A stretch of 64,000 nt of DNA from Bartonella phoceensis (GCF_902825145.1 NZ_CADEAD010000002.1:62001-126000); one strand, 5' to 3'; shown: positions 1 through 11,747, counted from the stretch's first letter. Notes: generated by a model from the sequence alone, not told the origin. Program-made: numbers and translations.

Positions 1-1
1 C

Positions 2-1450
2 CAAAGCGATGAAACGCAAAGTTTCATAGAGAATGAAGATTTGATTCTTGCTTTTTCCAAACGTGCAGCACGTCTTTGTGCTTGTCCTAATAAAGATTTT
101 ACACTGAGTTCTGATGGCATTGTGCGCTGGATTGGTCAGCCCGTGGGTCAACTTATTGCAACAGAGGATTTTCTAAAACCCAGACTGATTATTTTAGCAG
201 ATACGCAATTAACAGGAGAAGCGCGTGATAACGTTGTGAAACGCCTAGAGCGTTTTATAGCTTTTCATTTTGAAATGGCTTTAAAACCTCTGTTTGATTT
301 ACGCAATGCCGATAGCTTGACAGATTCGACAAGTGGTCTTGCCTTAAAAATTGTCAACTCTTTAGGCATTTTACCACGTCGAGAAGTGGCTGAAGTTGTC
401 AAAAACCTTGATCAAGAATCACGTTCTGTCCTGCGACGTCTAGGTGTGCGTTTTGGCGCTTTCCATATTTATGTTGCTGGCATGCTTAAACCAGCATCAG
501 TCCAAGCCACGACATTGCTGTGGAATCTGCAAAATGGGGATCATGACCAAACTGGATTGGGGGAAATTTTTGCAGCATTATCTGCGGGACGAACCTCGCT
601 TGTTGTGGAACCTAGCTATAACCAACAATTTTACCGACTAGCCGGTTACCAGATCCTAGGGCAGCGTGCTGTACGCATTGACATTTTAGAACGCCTTGCA
701 AACCTGATCCGCCCTGCTCTTCATTGGAAACAAGGCAATACACCCAAACCCGAAGGCGCTTATGATGGCAAAAGTTTTTTTGTTACATCCACTATGATGT
801 CGATTCTTGGAGCCAATGGAACTGATATGGAAGAAATTCTAAAAGGGCTTGGCTACCAATCGCATGCCGTAAGCAGCACGGTTTTTGAACAACATCTCCT
901 TGCAGACAAAGCCTCTTCTCATGCATATACGAAAACACAAGAGGTTCCAGAGGCAGAGTTTGTTGGCGATCAATGGCAAATCATGAAAACCTTAGAAACA
1001 AAAGAGGAAGCAAAAAGACCTTTATCTCCTTGTGTTGAAGCACAACCAAACAGTATAGATCGTTTACCGAAAGCTGAACTCGTTGGCGATTTTGCCAAAC
1101 AAAAATGCTTTGCAACAGAAGATAAAGTTGTTTTACTATGGCGCTATAATTATCAATTTCACCACCATGCACAAAAAAAACGTGATAAATCTGGTTACAG
1201 GTGGAAAAATAAACCGCAAAAAGCGTTTAAAAAAGGGGCAAGTGCGAAAGAAAACACCTCCCTGGAAACCACGTCATACACAAAGCATTCTTATAAGTTT
1301 CACAAACCACATGCCAAACGTGGGAATGATAAATCGTTTCAAAAAGAAAAACACCCTAATCCTGATTCACCTTTTGCAAAATTAGCTGTGCTACGTAATA
1401 AACTTGTAAATAATAAAGACACAGATACGCTTTCCTCCGAAGATCACTAA
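2..1450 (+). CDS. ATP-dependent helicase, C-terminal part (partial at 5' end)
   Basis: The reading frame is open from the first bases of the window, so the gene begins upstream and only about 482 C-terminal residues are present. The helicase motor motifs are not in view. The visible part resembles the C-terminal half of the SUV3/MgpS-like helicases that precede fdxA and carD in Rhizobiales. The last ~100 residues are very rich in Lys, His and Ser, probably a nucleic-acid-binding tail. Two short similar blocks (PEAEFVGD and PKAELVGD) lie about 40 residues apart before the tail. fdxA starts 21 nt downstream on the same strand, so the two are probably co-transcribed. The helicase call rests mainly on recalled family resemblance and on the neighbours. 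Confidence 0.65.
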   Translation, partial: QSDETQSFIENEDLILAFSKRAARLCACPNKDFTLSSDGIVRWIGQPVGQLIATEDFLKPRLIILADTQLTGEARDNVVKRLERFIAFHFEMALKPLFDLRNADSLTDSTSGLALKIVNSLGILPRREVAEVVKNLDQESRSVLRRLGVRFGAFHIYVAGMLKPASVQATTLLWNLQNGDHDQTGLGEIFAALSAGRTSLVVEPSYNQQFYRLAGYQILGQRAVRIDILERLANLIRPALHWKQGNTPKPEGAYDGKSFFVTSTMMSILGANGTDMEEILKGLGYQSHAVSSTVFEQHLLADKASSHAYTKTQEVPEAEFVGDQWQIMKTLETKEEAKRPLSPCVEAQPNSIDRLPKAELVGDFAKQKCFATEDKVVLLWRYNYQFHHHAQKKRDKSGYRWKNKPQKAFKKGASAKENTSLETTSYTKHSYKFHKPHAKRGNDKSFQKEKHPNPDSPFAKLAVLRNKLVNNKDTDTLSSEDH

Positions 1451-1471
1451 AACAACAAATGGAGGTAGATC

Positions 1472-1810
1472 TTGACTCATGTAGTAACTGATAACTGCAT
1501 TCATTGCAAATATACTGATTGCGTTGAAGTGTGTCCTGTTGATTGTTTTTATGAAGGTGAGAATATGCTTGTCATCCACCCTGATGAATGTATTGATTGT
1601 GGGGTGTGTGTACCGGAATGTCCAGCGGAAGCCATTAAGCCTGACACCGAACCAGGGCTTGAAGAGTGGTTAGAACTGAATCTTCAGTATGCAAACAAAT
1701 GGCCTAATTTAACTACCCGCAAAGACCCTCTTCCTCAAGCAAAAGAAATGGATGGCGTTCCAAATAAATTAGAAAAGTATTTTTCAGAAAATCCAGGAAG
1801 TGGTGAATAA
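1472..1810 (+). CDS. fdxA: 7Fe ferredoxin FdxA
   Basis: Small soluble electron carrier of 112 residues. The N-terminal half has the two cysteine clusters of a 3Fe-4S plus 4Fe-4S ferredoxin: [14 protein letters not shown] near residues 9-22 and [12 protein letters not shown] near 40-51. The C-terminal half is the usual acidic FdxA tail. The start is TTG, chosen because MTHVVTDNC matches the normal FdxA N-terminus and a GGAGG sits about 8 nt upstream. It follows the helicase gene and precedes carD, the usual rhizobial order. The electron partner cannot be read from the sequence. Confidence 0.95.
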   Translation: MTHVVTDNCIHCKYTDCVEVCPVDCFYEGENMLVIHPDECIDCGVCVPECPAEAIKPDTEPGLEEWLELNLQYANKWPNLTTRKDPLPQAKEMDGVPNKLEKYFSENPGSGE

Positions 1811-2116
1811 TAATGATACAACATACACCATACGCCTTCAAGAATGAAGAAAATTACCTTGTAAAAATGAAAATTCCTAAGCAAAACGATTGATTCTTTT
1901 GAATTTTTATGTTAGTGTTATTTTAATATAATTATCTTTCTAAGTATTTTTCTTTGCTTTTCTCTGTAGAGCAATGTGTTTTTTGTTGGATTTAAAAGTA
2001 CTCGACTTTTATGCTCACTCAATTAGTGTAATATACTTGGTTAAGAACACTCAACATTCAGGTTTGCAGCCTGTTTTCCGATACATTTGTTGATCATAAA
2101 GGGAGTAAACTAAAAT
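1811..2116. other. intergenic, fdxA-carD
   Basis: About 300 nt of AT-rich sequence with no coding frame of note. It must hold the carD promoter and a GGGAG ribosome site just before the carD ATG. I could not assign promoter boxes with confidence. Confidence 0.5.
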
Positions 2117-2701
2117 ATGGCATCCCAGCACGGAACGTCCTCCAGTACTAAAGGATTTTCAACCTCTGAATATATCGTTTATCCTACCCATGGAGTGGGT
2201 CAAATTATAGCGATTGAAGATCAAGAAGTTGCAGGACACAAATTAAAACTCTTTGTTATTCATTTTGCAAAAGACAAAATGGATGTCAAAGTGCCGATTG
2301 CGAAAGCCCTTTCCGTTGGAATGCGTAAATTATCTGCCGTCGATTCTGTTGAACGCGCATTAAAAATTCTACACGGAAAAGCACGGGTTAAACGAACCAT
2401 GTGGTCACGCCGTGCTCAAGAGTATGATGCTAAAATTAATTCGGGGGATCTTATTTGTATCGCTGAAGTAGTGCGCGATCTTTTTCGCTCAAATCTACAA
2501 CCTGAGCAATCTTATTCTGAGCGTCAGCTTTATACTGCTGCACTTGAAAGAATGGCTCGTGAAATTGCTGTTATCAATAATCTTTCTGAAACAGAAGCTA
2601 TCAATCTCATAGAGATGCATCTTTCAAAAAAGCCAAATCGTGAATTTAAGGCTGAGAGAGATGAAGTGAATACAAGTGGGGAAGCTGTTTACGCTGCATA
2701 A
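2117..2701 (+). CDS. carD: CarD/CdnL-family transcription regulator
   Basis: 194-residue protein of the CarD family, which binds the RNA polymerase beta subunit through a Tudor-like N-terminal domain and stabilises open promoter complexes. The N-terminal domain is seen in YPTHGVGQI near residues 22-30, followed by the alternating strands typical of the family. The C-terminal half is a helical domain with a basic patch (KARVKRTMWSRRAQEY) like other alphaproteobacterial members. A GGGAG ribosome site precedes the ATG, and a clear intrinsic terminator follows the stop, so it is probably monocistronic. Length and order next to fdxA match Rhizobiales. Confidence 0.92.
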   Translation: MASQHGTSSSTKGFSTSEYIVYPTHGVGQIIAIEDQEVAGHKLKLFVIHFAKDKMDVKVPIAKALSVGMRKLSAVDSVERALKILHGKARVKRTMWSRRAQEYDAKINSGDLICIAEVVRDLFRSNLQPEQSYSERQLYTAALERMAREIAVINNLSETEAINLIEMHLSKKPNREFKAERDEVNTSGEAVYAA

Positions 2702-2728
2702 GAAATCAAGTTAAAATATTTTGCTAAC

Positions 2729-2765
2729 AAAACAAAACCAGCATATCGTTGGTTTTGTTTTTTAT
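2729..2765 (+). terminator. rho-independent terminator after carD
   Basis: A perfect 12-bp inverted repeat (AAAACAAAACCA and TGGTTTTGTTTT) with a 9-nt loop runs straight into a T-rich tail, 28 nt after the carD stop. Confidence 0.8.
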
Positions 2766-3219
2766 AGCCAGAACTTCATCAACAGTAGAACATTTGATAA
2801 AGAGCTCACTTACGTTTTTCTGTTCAACAATATATGAGTAAAACCGAATAGGATGTGCCGATCATTAAAATTTCACATCTTATAAAAATTGATATTTAAA
2901 CTTTCTCTAGCCCTTTTTATACTCTATGTTTTAAGAGCGTTACTTAAGAAAAATAGTTTATTATAAGGCTTATCTCTTCAATACTTACGAGAGTTTTTGC
3001 ACCATTTTCTCTTATAGTCTATGCTACAGAGAGCATTTATGAAAACACTTATCTTATTCTCTCAATAGAATAAGAAAGTCACTAAACCACCGCACGAGGG
3101 GAATAGTGCGTATTTCACTCTTTTCACGAAAAAGAACAACTGAAAAACACATTCAACCCGTGTACACACACTTACCGACGATAAAGTGACCCCTACCCCT
3201 TTGTAGAGAGACAAAATGC
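2766..3219. other. intergenic, carD-rpmF
   Basis: About 450 nt of AT-rich sequence between convergent carD and rpmF. No coding frame, RNA gene or repeat was recognised. Confidence 0.5.
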
Positions 3220-3399
3220 TCAATCTTTAGCAGGTAAAACTTGGCGTCCGCAATACATCCCTGTTTTCAAATCAATATGATGAGGGCGACGCAATTCACC
3301 AGAGTTTCTATCCTCAACATAAGTCGGTGCCTTTAAGGCATGAGTCGAACGGCGCATACCCCGCTTTGCTGGAGAGGTTTTTCGTTTAGGTACAGCCAT
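3220..3399 (-). CDS. rpmF: 50S ribosomal protein L32
   Basis: 59-residue ribosomal protein of the large subunit. The N-terminus [18 protein letters not shown] is the hallmark of L32, and the rest ([26 protein letters not shown]) matches the alphaproteobacterial form, which lacks the zinc cysteines of some other L32 proteins. The frame extends 32 codons further upstream, but the ATG used here has a GGAG site 9 nt before it and gives the canonical start. Confidence 0.96.
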   Translation of the reverse strand: MAVPKRKTSPAKRGMRRSTHALKAPTYVEDRNSGELRRPHHIDLKTGMYCGRQVLPAKD

Positions 3400-3717
3400 A
3401 AAGAGACACTCCAAATCTGTTAAAACAAAACAGGCAGCATCAAGAATGACACAGCCTTTATCAAAAACATCATAAAATCTGGAAGGGTTATACACTGATT
3501 AAAAGCTTTTGGCTAGACTTTCATTTCATTTTTTGTTTGGCATTTCATTTTTTGTTTGGCTTTCACAGAGACTTTCGCATACAGTGAGTGTGAGTATCAA
3601 AAGAAAAAATGATTTTTTCATAAGAAAACTATACAAATGTAACTAAAACGAGCAAAAGCAATGCCCTCTTTCTTGTAAATTTCAAGGTTTCATTTGCAAT
3701 AATATAAGGAAGCAAGA
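3400..3717. other. intergenic between divergent rpmF and ispA
   Basis: About 320 nt that must contain both divergent promoters. The only structure seen is an exact 19-bp tandem duplication at 3522-3559. Confidence 0.5.
3522..3559. repeat. 19-bp exact tandem duplication
   Basis: The 19-mer catttcattttttgtttgg occurs twice in a row, directly abutting, upstream of both rpmF and ispA. It is a likely slippage product with no known role. Confidence 0.85.
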
Positions 3718-4620
3718 ATGCACGAATTTGCCACCCTTCTTGCAAAACATGGTCACAGCGTTGAAAGCCGACTTGCTATACTGCTCGGTGATCAAGCCCA
3801 AAATGGTGAAATTTCCCGTCCTGAAATCTTGCTCAAAACTATGCGCTACGGTGTTCTCAATGGTGGAAAACGCCTGCGTCCTTTTCTTGTTATGCAAAGT
3901 GCTGCTCTTTTTGATATCCCGTCTGAACACGCTCTTGATGTCGCCTGTGCTCTAGAATGTGTGCATTGTTATTCGCTCATTCATGATGACCTCCCCGCCA
4001 TGGATAACGATACACTTCGACGTGGCAAACCCACTGTCCACATAGCATTTGATGAAGCAACAGCGATTCTTGCAGGGAATGCTCTTTTAACATTTGCTTT
4101 TGAAATCATTGCTGATAAAGCCCGTGCACTGTCTTGTGACACCCGAATAAAGCTGATCACAGCTCTTGCACAGGCCGCAGGACTTGGCGGTATGATAGGT
4201 GGCCAAATGCTTGACATTGAGGCAGAAAAAAAACCGCAAGCGAGCACCAATATTATCACTCTACAACGCATGAAAACAGCAGCCCTTATAAGCTTTGCTT
4301 GCCAAGCAGGAGCCATTATCGGCAATGCTTCAAAAGAACTAACGGAAAGACTTTCTGCTTTTGGGACATATCTCGGTTTAGCCTTTCAATTGACAGATGA
4401 TCTTCTCGATGTGACAACCAGCAGCGAAGTACTAGGCAAAACCGCCGGTAAAGATGAAACGGCGCATAAAGCCACTTTTGTTCGTCTTTATGGTATTGAA
4501 GAAACACAAAAAAAGCGAGATGACCTGATTACGAAAGCCGAAGCACTTTTACGCCCCTTTGGCGACAAAGCGAAAGCTCTCCAACAAGCAGCCCATTTTA
4601 GTGCAACACGAAAAAATTAA
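3718..4620 (+). CDS. ispA: Polyprenyl (farnesyl/geranyl) diphosphate synthase
   Basis: 300-residue trans-prenyltransferase that condenses IPP with DMAPP/GPP, giving farnesyl diphosphate for quinones, undecaprenyl phosphate and other isoprenoids. The first aspartate-rich motif is HDDLPAMDND near residues 91-100. The second (DDLLDV) lies near residue 224, followed by the GKTAGKDETAHKATF segment typical of IspA. GGKRLRP near residue 50 is the substrate-binding motif. A clear AAGGAAG site precedes the ATG. It converges with ispG, another gene of the same pathway. Chain length (C15) is inferred from family resemblance. Confidence 0.92.
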   Translation: MHEFATLLAKHGHSVESRLAILLGDQAQNGEISRPEILLKTMRYGVLNGGKRLRPFLVMQSAALFDIPSEHALDVACALECVHCYSLIHDDLPAMDNDTLRRGKPTVHIAFDEATAILAGNALLTFAFEIIADKARALSCDTRIKLITALAQAAGLGGMIGGQMLDIEAEKKPQASTNIITLQRMKTAALISFACQAGAIIGNASKELTERLSAFGTYLGLAFQLTDDLLDVTTSSEVLGKTAGKDETAHKATFVRLYGIEETQKKRDDLITKAEALLRPFGDKAKALQQAAHFSATRKN

Positions 4621-4699
4621 TATTCACCAGCCATAGCACAAGCAAAAAGGCAGGCAAAACAAAGTGTTTTTTTATTTTGAATCCATACAACGGTTTCTT

Positions 4700-5941
4700 T
4701 CAACCCTGTCCAAAGCGTTTATGGATATAATCACTCAAGAGAGATTCAAATTCTTCAGCAATATGGTTACCCCGCAAAGTCTTTACCTTTTGTCCCTCAA
4801 TAAAAACAGGCGCCGCCGGACTTTCACCCACTCCCGGCAAAGAGATTCCAATATCAGCATGTTTTGATTCTCCTGGTCCATTGACAATACATCCCATCAC
4901 TGCCACCTTCAAACTTTCAACACCAGGATACTTTTCACGCCAGATGGGCATATTTTTGTACAAATTCGCTTCAATTTTTTGCGCCAATTGCTGAAACACT
5001 GTCGAGGTTGTACGACCACAACCAGGACAAGCAGCAACAACAGGCAAAAATTGCCGAAACCCCATCACTTGTAAAAGTTCTTGTCCCACCTTCACTTCTC
5101 GTGTCCGATCTCCACCGGGTTCAGGCGTCAAGGAAATGCGGATTGTATCCCCAATTCCTTGCTGTAACAAAATTCCCAAAGCCACAGAAGAAGCAACAAC
5201 ACCCTTTGTTCCCATTCCTGCTTCTGTCAAACCCAAATGGAGCGCATAATCACAACGCTCTGCCAGGGTACTGTAGACAGCAATAAGATCTTGAACATCA
5301 CTCACTTTAGCAGAAAGAATAATTTTATCACGTCCCAACCCCAGCTCTTCCGCAAAAGCAGCCGAATGCAAAGCCGACTGCACAACAGTTTCCCGCATCA
5401 CTTCTGCCACAGATAAGGGATTCTCCTGCTGTGCATTTTCATTCATAAGCTGTGTTAATAACACATTATCAAGAGATCCCCAATTCACACCAATACGAAT
5501 GGCTTTATGATACCGACAAGCAATTTCGACAATTTCTGCAAACTGCTGATCCTTTTTTGCGCCAAAACCAACATTTCCAGGATTGATCCGATATTTTGCA
5601 AGAGCCTTAGCACACGCAGGATGTGCTGCCAAAAGTTTATGGCCAATATAATGAAAATCTCCCACCAATGGTACAGAAAAACCCAACCGTTCCAATCGTT
5701 CTCGTATTTTTGGCACAGCAGCAGCAGCTTCATCACGATCAACGGTGATCCGAACCAATTGGGAACCGGCCTGCCAAAGAGCAGCAATTTGTGCAACGGT
5801 TGAATCAATATCAGCAGTATCGGTATTGGTCATTGACTGAACAACAATTGGGTTATTGCCACCCACCATCACATCACCAACCGCAACACCAACAGACCAA
5901 CGACGTTCAAGAGGTTTAGATAAAGGATACGGTGTGCTCAT
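4700..5941 (-). CDS. ispG: 4-hydroxy-3-methylbut-2-enyl diphosphate synthase (IspG/GcpE)
   Basis: About 413-residue iron-sulfur enzyme of the MEP isoprenoid pathway that reduces MEcPP to HMBPP. The N-terminal TIM-barrel part has the [13 protein letters not shown] motif. The C-terminal cluster-binding domain has CPGCGRTT and GCIVNGPGE, supplying the cysteines for the 4Fe-4S cluster. The frame has 14 extra codons upstream. I chose the internal ATG at 5941 because GAGGGC precedes it and the protein then starts with [10 protein letters not shown]. It converges with ispA. Confidence 0.94.
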   Translation of the reverse strand: MSTPYPLSKPLERRWSVGVAVGDVMVGGNNPIVVQSMTNTDTADIDSTVAQIAALWQAGSQLVRITVDRDEAAAAVPKIRERLERLGFSVPLVGDFHYIGHKLLAAHPACAKALAKYRINPGNVGFGAKKDQQFAEIVEIACRYHKAIRIGVNWGSLDNVLLTQLMNENAQQENPLSVAEVMRETVVQSALHSAAFAEELGLGRDKIILSAKVSDVQDLIAVYSTLAERCDYALHLGLTEAGMGTKGVVASSVALGILLQQGIGDTIRISLTPEPGGDRTREVKVGQELLQVMGFRQFLPVVAACPGCGRTTSTVFQQLAQKIEANLYKNMPIWREKYPGVESLKVAVMGCIVNGPGESKHADIGISLPGVGESPAAPVFIEGQKVKTLRGNHIAEEFESLLSDYIHKRFGQG

Positions 5942-6180
5942 CAAGCCCTCAAATTTCAAAACTTGGTATATATCGAACCTCATTTATGACAATGCTTGTC
6001 AAAGTACAATTTAAAAAATGAATGAAAGACACCACCTCACTCAACCAAAGCTATTAGCTTTCTTACATCACTGACAAGTAAAGCCATCAATGCAACCTTT
6101 CAATTTTCAAGCCGTTATAGCAAAACCCCAAACACAATGCCAATTTTCGTAAAACATCAAATACATAAAGGAGTTAACAA

Positions 6181-6477
6181 ATGTGTTTATTTTCAACCCA
6201 CGCAAAAAATGCTAGAATTAAAAAACGTATCGCACAATTAAAAAGTGAACTTGTCCCTGCAAATCGTTGGCGTTCTCATAATAGCAGCTTTGCAAACATC
6301 TTAGACATGCTTGATACATGGAAACAAAAAGGCCATCACGCACTTTGCCACCTCAATGAGCATGCTACAGAATTGAAGAAAAAAGCAAAAGAACACCCCA
6401 AAACAATTATCGCATTGGCTACAGGAGTGGTTTTAGCGAGCTTTTTGCTGATCCGCAAAAACCAACAACAGAGCTAA
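6181..6477 (+). CDS. Small DUF883/ElaB-like membrane-anchored protein
   Basis: 98 residues. A Lys-rich, mostly helical N-terminal two thirds is followed by one C-terminal membrane segment (about residues 78-92, IIALATGVVLASFLLI) with a short basic end. This layout is that of DUF883/ElaB/YqjD proteins, inner-membrane proteins linked to ribosome binding and stress in E. coli. AAAGGAG precedes the ATG and an intrinsic terminator follows the stop, so it looks like a genuine single-gene unit. The function here is unknown, and the family call rests on architecture more than on motif identity. Confidence 0.65.
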   Translation: MCLFSTHAKNARIKKRIAQLKSELVPANRWRSHNSSFANILDMLDTWKQKGHHALCHLNEHATELKKKAKEHPKTIIALATGVVLASFLLIRKNQQQS

Positions 6478-6486
6478 AGCCCTTTT

Positions 6487-6515
6487 AATGCCCGCTTTGA
6501 ATCGGGCATTCTTTT
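6487..6515 (+). terminator. rho-independent terminator
   Basis: An AATGCCCG/CGGGCATT 8-bp perfect stem with an 8-nt loop is followed by CTTTT, 10 nt after the stop of the small membrane protein gene. Confidence 0.8.
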
Positions 6516-6946
6516 ATAGCGTAAAAAAGTGAAAAAATACCATCACCATCCCAATCAAAGTCTCACCGCCCTAATGGAATGAGGTCCCCTCTAAACCGCC
6601 AATCTGATTACAGACTGGTTTCTCTCGCATACATTTTCCGTCTTCACGACCGCTATAATTTCCCCATAAGTTCATAAGAAAAGCTTTGCCGTGACTCTTC
6701 CCCGCAACCTTCTCCTTCCACGCTGAATGCATGCAAAAGAAAACTGAAATCAGAAAGAAACGAAACTCTTATCTTTCATCTGCATGAACATACCTTATCT
6801 CACCGTTCTAAAGCACAATATCTTACAGCAGTACAGATAAGAGTTTAAAAAGATGTAGCATGACAAACCAAATAAAGTCTTCCAAACTTAACACCCACTT
6901 ACTACAAACAGCGGGCATAAAAATAAAATTTAAAAAACCCAAAATT
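6516..6946. other. intergenic
   Basis: About 430 nt without a convincing coding frame, RNA or repeat. Confidence 0.5.
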
Positions 6947-7954
6947 CTACCCTCCAGAAGCAATACGCTGTGACGTATCCACATACGTGACAACTGACAT
7001 ACCAGGAATAAGCTTTTCAGCCCCTTCTTGTCCAGGATCTAAAGCAATACGCACAGAAATACGCTGTGCAATTTTAATAAAATTCCCGATTGTCGTATCT
7101 GTTTTTAATAATGAAAATTCTGAACCAGTCGCAGGTGCAAAACGAACCACACGTCCTGTTAATTTTTTATTGTTCAATGCATCAACAGAAAAAATAACCG
7201 GTTGCCCAACACGCATTTGCGAAAGCTGCGTTTCCTTATAATTGGCAACAATCCAAATATCATCAGAAATAACTGGCACCAATTGCGTACCAGGCAAAAC
7301 ATATTGTCCCACCCGCGCACCAACCAACCCAATATATCCCGTTATAGGAGATAAAATCTTCGTATGATCCAGGTTGATTTTAGCCAACTCGACGCCAACC
7401 TGCGCACTTGCCACCTCCGATTGTAGACTTTGCCGTTCAAGACCCAATTGTTTTTGCAATTGGCGTTTTGTTTCAAGCGTTGCCAACAATTGCGAAAGAG
7501 GACGAGAGACAGAATTGGAAGCATCTGTAAAATCGATTTTTTTGTTTTCAGACAGAACATTAGAAAATGCTTTCGAACGCGCCAATTCGGCTTCTGTTGC
7601 ATTAATTTCTCCCTGCAAAATCTGAGCCTGCAACATAATGCTAGAAAGTTTAGCATTTTTTGAATCTAAAACAGCCTGTGCCTGCGCAAGCTGTTGACGA
7701 AAAAGAGCATCATCGAGTTCAAAGAGCAGCATTCCCTTTTCAACGCGTTGGTAATCTTGAACATAAATTCGTGCAATGACCCCAGAGATCTGTGAACTAA
7801 CCAAAGTAACACTGCCCTTAACAGAAGCATTATCGGTTATTTGAATTGTACTGACAAAAGGAGGAAGTCTCCAAGCCCATAAAATTAACAAAACACCCGT
7901 AATACCTGAAAGGAATGTAATAAGCGTCGCTCTTGACCTTAATGCTTTTATCAT
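6947..7954 (-). CDS. HlyD/EmrA-family periplasmic adaptor
   Basis: 335-residue membrane-fusion protein. There is one N-terminal membrane anchor (about residues 10-28). A lipoyl half-motif (DNASVKGSVTLVSSQISGVIARIYVQD and onwards), a long coiled-coil hairpin near residues 85-185, a second lipoyl half (ILSPITGYIGLVGARVGQYVLPG) and a beta-barrel follow. It bridges an inner-membrane pump to an outer-membrane channel. Its start overlaps the end of the upstream DHA2-type pump gene by 4 nt, so the two form an EmrB-EmrA-type pair. The substrate is not predictable. No outer-membrane factor is adjacent. The nearest in the window is the NodT/OprM-like gene at 34-35.7 kb. Confidence 0.88.
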   Translation of the reverse strand: MIKALRSRATLITFLSGITGVLLILWAWRLPPFVSTIQITDNASVKGSVTLVSSQISGVIARIYVQDYQRVEKGMLLFELDDALFRQQLAQAQAVLDSKNAKLSSIMLQAQILQGEINATEAELARSKAFSNVLSENKKIDFTDASNSVSRPLSQLLATLETKRQLQKQLGLERQSLQSEVASAQVGVELAKINLDHTKILSPITGYIGLVGARVGQYVLPGTQLVPVISDDIWIVANYKETQLSQMRVGQPVIFSVDALNNKKLTGRVVRFAPATGSEFSLLKTDTTIGNFIKIAQRISVRIALDPGQEGAEKLIPGMSVVTYVDTSQRIASGG

Positions 7955-9612
7955 TTCTCACACCCCTCCTCACCACTTTTATACCGCTTTTCAAATGCAT
8001 ACAAAGCATATGGTTTTACAAATATTTTGAAAAAAAAAGCAGCAAATACAACTATTGCAATATAAAAATAAAGTCGAAAAACATCATCATAAGCAAAAAT
8101 ATTTGCTGTTAACTTAAACTTTTCAATCAATCTAGAGGTATCTTGTTCACTTCCTAAGAAGTCAGGAACAGAAGCACCATAAGAAGGCAAAAATAAGGTA
8201 TTCGTCTCCCCTGAAATAAAGGGATTTGTGACAGTAATATTTTGTGTTAAAGATTCAAAGTTCTTATGAGCGAAAAAAAACTGTAAACTACCAAAAAAAG
8301 CCGACCCCATTAATCCGCCTGTCACTTGTGTCAAGAGAAAGACAGCAATAAAACTTAAGACATAACGTGGTCCTCGTGCACCAGCTATCACAAACCCCTT
8401 GCAAAGAGCAGGAGGTAAAAAAAGTGCGTAACTAAAACTGACCAACCCTTGACTGAGCATCATATCTTGGGGACGCGTTAAATGATTCACGTGACTATCT
8501 AAATAAGCTCCAAGCGCCAGACAAGCCAAGGATAAAAGATAAAAATAATCCTCACGTCCAGCACGTAGAAAAAAGACACAAACTGCACCTCCTAAAAGAC
8601 TACCCAATACAATCGCAAGATACATGGGAGCCATCTCACGATTTAACAAACCAAAAAGATTAAAAAATCCTACTGCTAAAGTTGACCTTTCTAACAAAAA
8701 AACGTGAAAGATTAATAAGATGAGAACAGAGTGTACGATTTCTTTACTGAAAAGCCAGCGTAAATCAATCAACGGGTTTGCTCTATTAAGTTCAATCATA
8801 ATCGCAATGACTAACGAAGCAATAGCCAGTGCAAGTGCCCACCCAATCCATGGTGCTTCATACCACCAATACAATATGCCAACAGACATAATCATGGCAT
8901 TAAGCCCAAGACCAAGTGCAATCAAACCATAACTCACCCAGTCTAACTTCTGAATAACTTTACTACGGACCACAGGAGTCAGTGGAAGAGCATAGATACA
9001 TCCCAAACTGATGAGAACCAACCCCATTTCCATCGCTGAAAGGCTCGAAAAACTCCCATTTTCCAATAAATCCGGTGAAATTAAACGCGATAAGGGAGCT
9101 GCTAACGCAGCATTCGTATAATTTAAACTAAGTCCAATAGTAAATTTCTTTGCCGGTGCAAAAGCCTCCATCATATAAAGCAGTGCGAGTGAAGCTAAGG
9201 GCGCTGCAGCAATACCAGCAAAAAAACGAATGATAAGAGCAGAACGCAAATCTGTCACAAAAAGCTGCAAGACACAAACCAAAACGAAGCCAAGAATTGA
9301 TAACTCAGCAAAAGCTCGAAGCCCAAACTGGTAGCGAATTTTGATCAACATGATCGCAACACTCACATTTGGTGCCATATAAGCCGCAACCAACCATGTC
9401 GTTTCGGTCAGGGTTGCGTGGAAATCCCCCGTAAGACGAACAATGTTAGATTGAACAACATTCGCTCCCAAACCATAGGCCCACTGCAAAATAAAAGAAG
9501 CAAAAATATAAACAAAACATTTCGGCAAAGGCCCTGCGAAAACACGACCTGGATGCGGAAAAGGTTTTCCTCCTCTTTTAGCAGACATAACCGTACTTTT
9601 TTTTCCGCCCAT
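7951..9612 (-). CDS. MFS transporter, DHA2 (EmrB-type) family
   Basis: 553-residue inner-membrane protein with about 14 hydrophobic segments, the number typical of DHA2 proton-driven drug exporters. The N-terminus carries a basic cytoplasmic stretch before the first helix near residue 33. It ends in a Lys/Arg/Glu-rich tail overlapping the adaptor gene. The start is uncertain: 9612 has a purine-rich AGGAAAAAGG upstream, and an internal ATG at 9588 is possible. The atpC stop is only 23 nt upstream on the same strand, so read-through from the ATP synthase operon is plausible. The exported compound is unknown. Confidence 0.87.
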   Translation of the reverse strand: MGGKKSTVMSAKRGGKPFPHPGRVFAGPLPKCFVYIFASFILQWAYGLGANVVQSNIVRLTGDFHATLTETTWLVAAYMAPNVSVAIMLIKIRYQFGLRAFAELSILGFVLVCVLQLFVTDLRSALIIRFFAGIAAAPLASLALLYMMEAFAPAKKFTIGLSLNYTNAALAAPLSRLISPDLLENGSFSSLSAMEMGLVLISLGCIYALPLTPVVRSKVIQKLDWVSYGLIALGLGLNAMIMSVGILYWWYEAPWIGWALALAIASLVIAIMIELNRANPLIDLRWLFSKEIVHSVLILLIFHVFLLERSTLAVGFFNLFGLLNREMAPMYLAIVLGSLLGGAVCVFFLRAGREDYFYLLSLACLALGAYLDSHVNHLTRPQDMMLSQGLVSFSYALFLPPALCKGFVIAGARGPRYVLSFIAVFLLTQVTGGLMGSAFFGSLQFFFAHKNFESLTQNITVTNPFISGETNTLFLPSYGASVPDFLGSEQDTSRLIEKFKLTANIFAYDDVFRLYFYIAIVVFAAFFFKIFVKPYALYAFEKRYKSGEEGCEK

Positions 9613-9635
9613 GCCCCTTTTTCCTGTATAATCCT

Positions 9636-10064
9636 TTACGCCTCTGTTCCCCCAGAACCAGCAGCTGTTAGTTGATGAAAAAACTTTTCGACGTTATGAT
9701 TTATCTCATCGCTTATGCCCTCTTCTAACGTTGCTCGAACTTGCAAAATCTTCTGTTCCAATGCATCAAAAGAAAGATGCTCAACACCAACAACGTGCTC
9801 CACCAACAGAGAACAACCGGAAAAGGTAATATTAGCAACGCCTCCGTAAACAGCAAACAGCTTTTCCCCTGAAGAGGTACGAACGCGAACACTGCCCAAC
9901 ACAATGCTTGCCACCAGCGGTGCATGATGCGCCATAATTGTCAGAGCACCTGACGCTGAAGGAAGAACAACAGAAACCACCTGCTCTGAAAACACAATTT
10001 TCTCAGGCGACACAAGCTCAAATAAAAAATGCTCTTCTTTATTGTGTTCCACAAAAATCTCCAC
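9636..10064 (-). CDS. atpC: ATP synthase F1 epsilon subunit
   Basis: 142-residue epsilon subunit of the F1 central stalk, which couples and inhibits rotation. The N-terminal beta-sandwich is recognisable (FELVSPEKIVFSEQVVSVVLPSASG, with the family GALTIMAHHAP segment). The C-terminal helical part is short and ends in a Gly/Ala tail. It is the last gene of the atpHAGDC cluster, 60 nt behind atpD. The efflux pair follows within 23 nt. Confidence 0.95.
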   Translation of the reverse strand: MEIFVEHNKEEHFLFELVSPEKIVFSEQVVSVVLPSASGALTIMAHHAPLVASIVLGSVRVRTSSGEKLFAVYGGVANITFSGCSLLVEHVVGVEHLSFDALEQKILQVRATLEEGISDEINHNVEKFFHQLTAAGSGGTEA

Positions 10065-10124
10065 AAGGCTTGACGTAAGGACTCTTCATCCTCTTCACAA
10101 AAAACATCCCTTACAGATTTCTTC

Positions 10125-11747
<1,623 letters not shown>

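Noticed and set aside
3981..4325. Antisense frame in ispA
   Set aside because: A shadow of the ispA coding sequence, with no supporting start signal.
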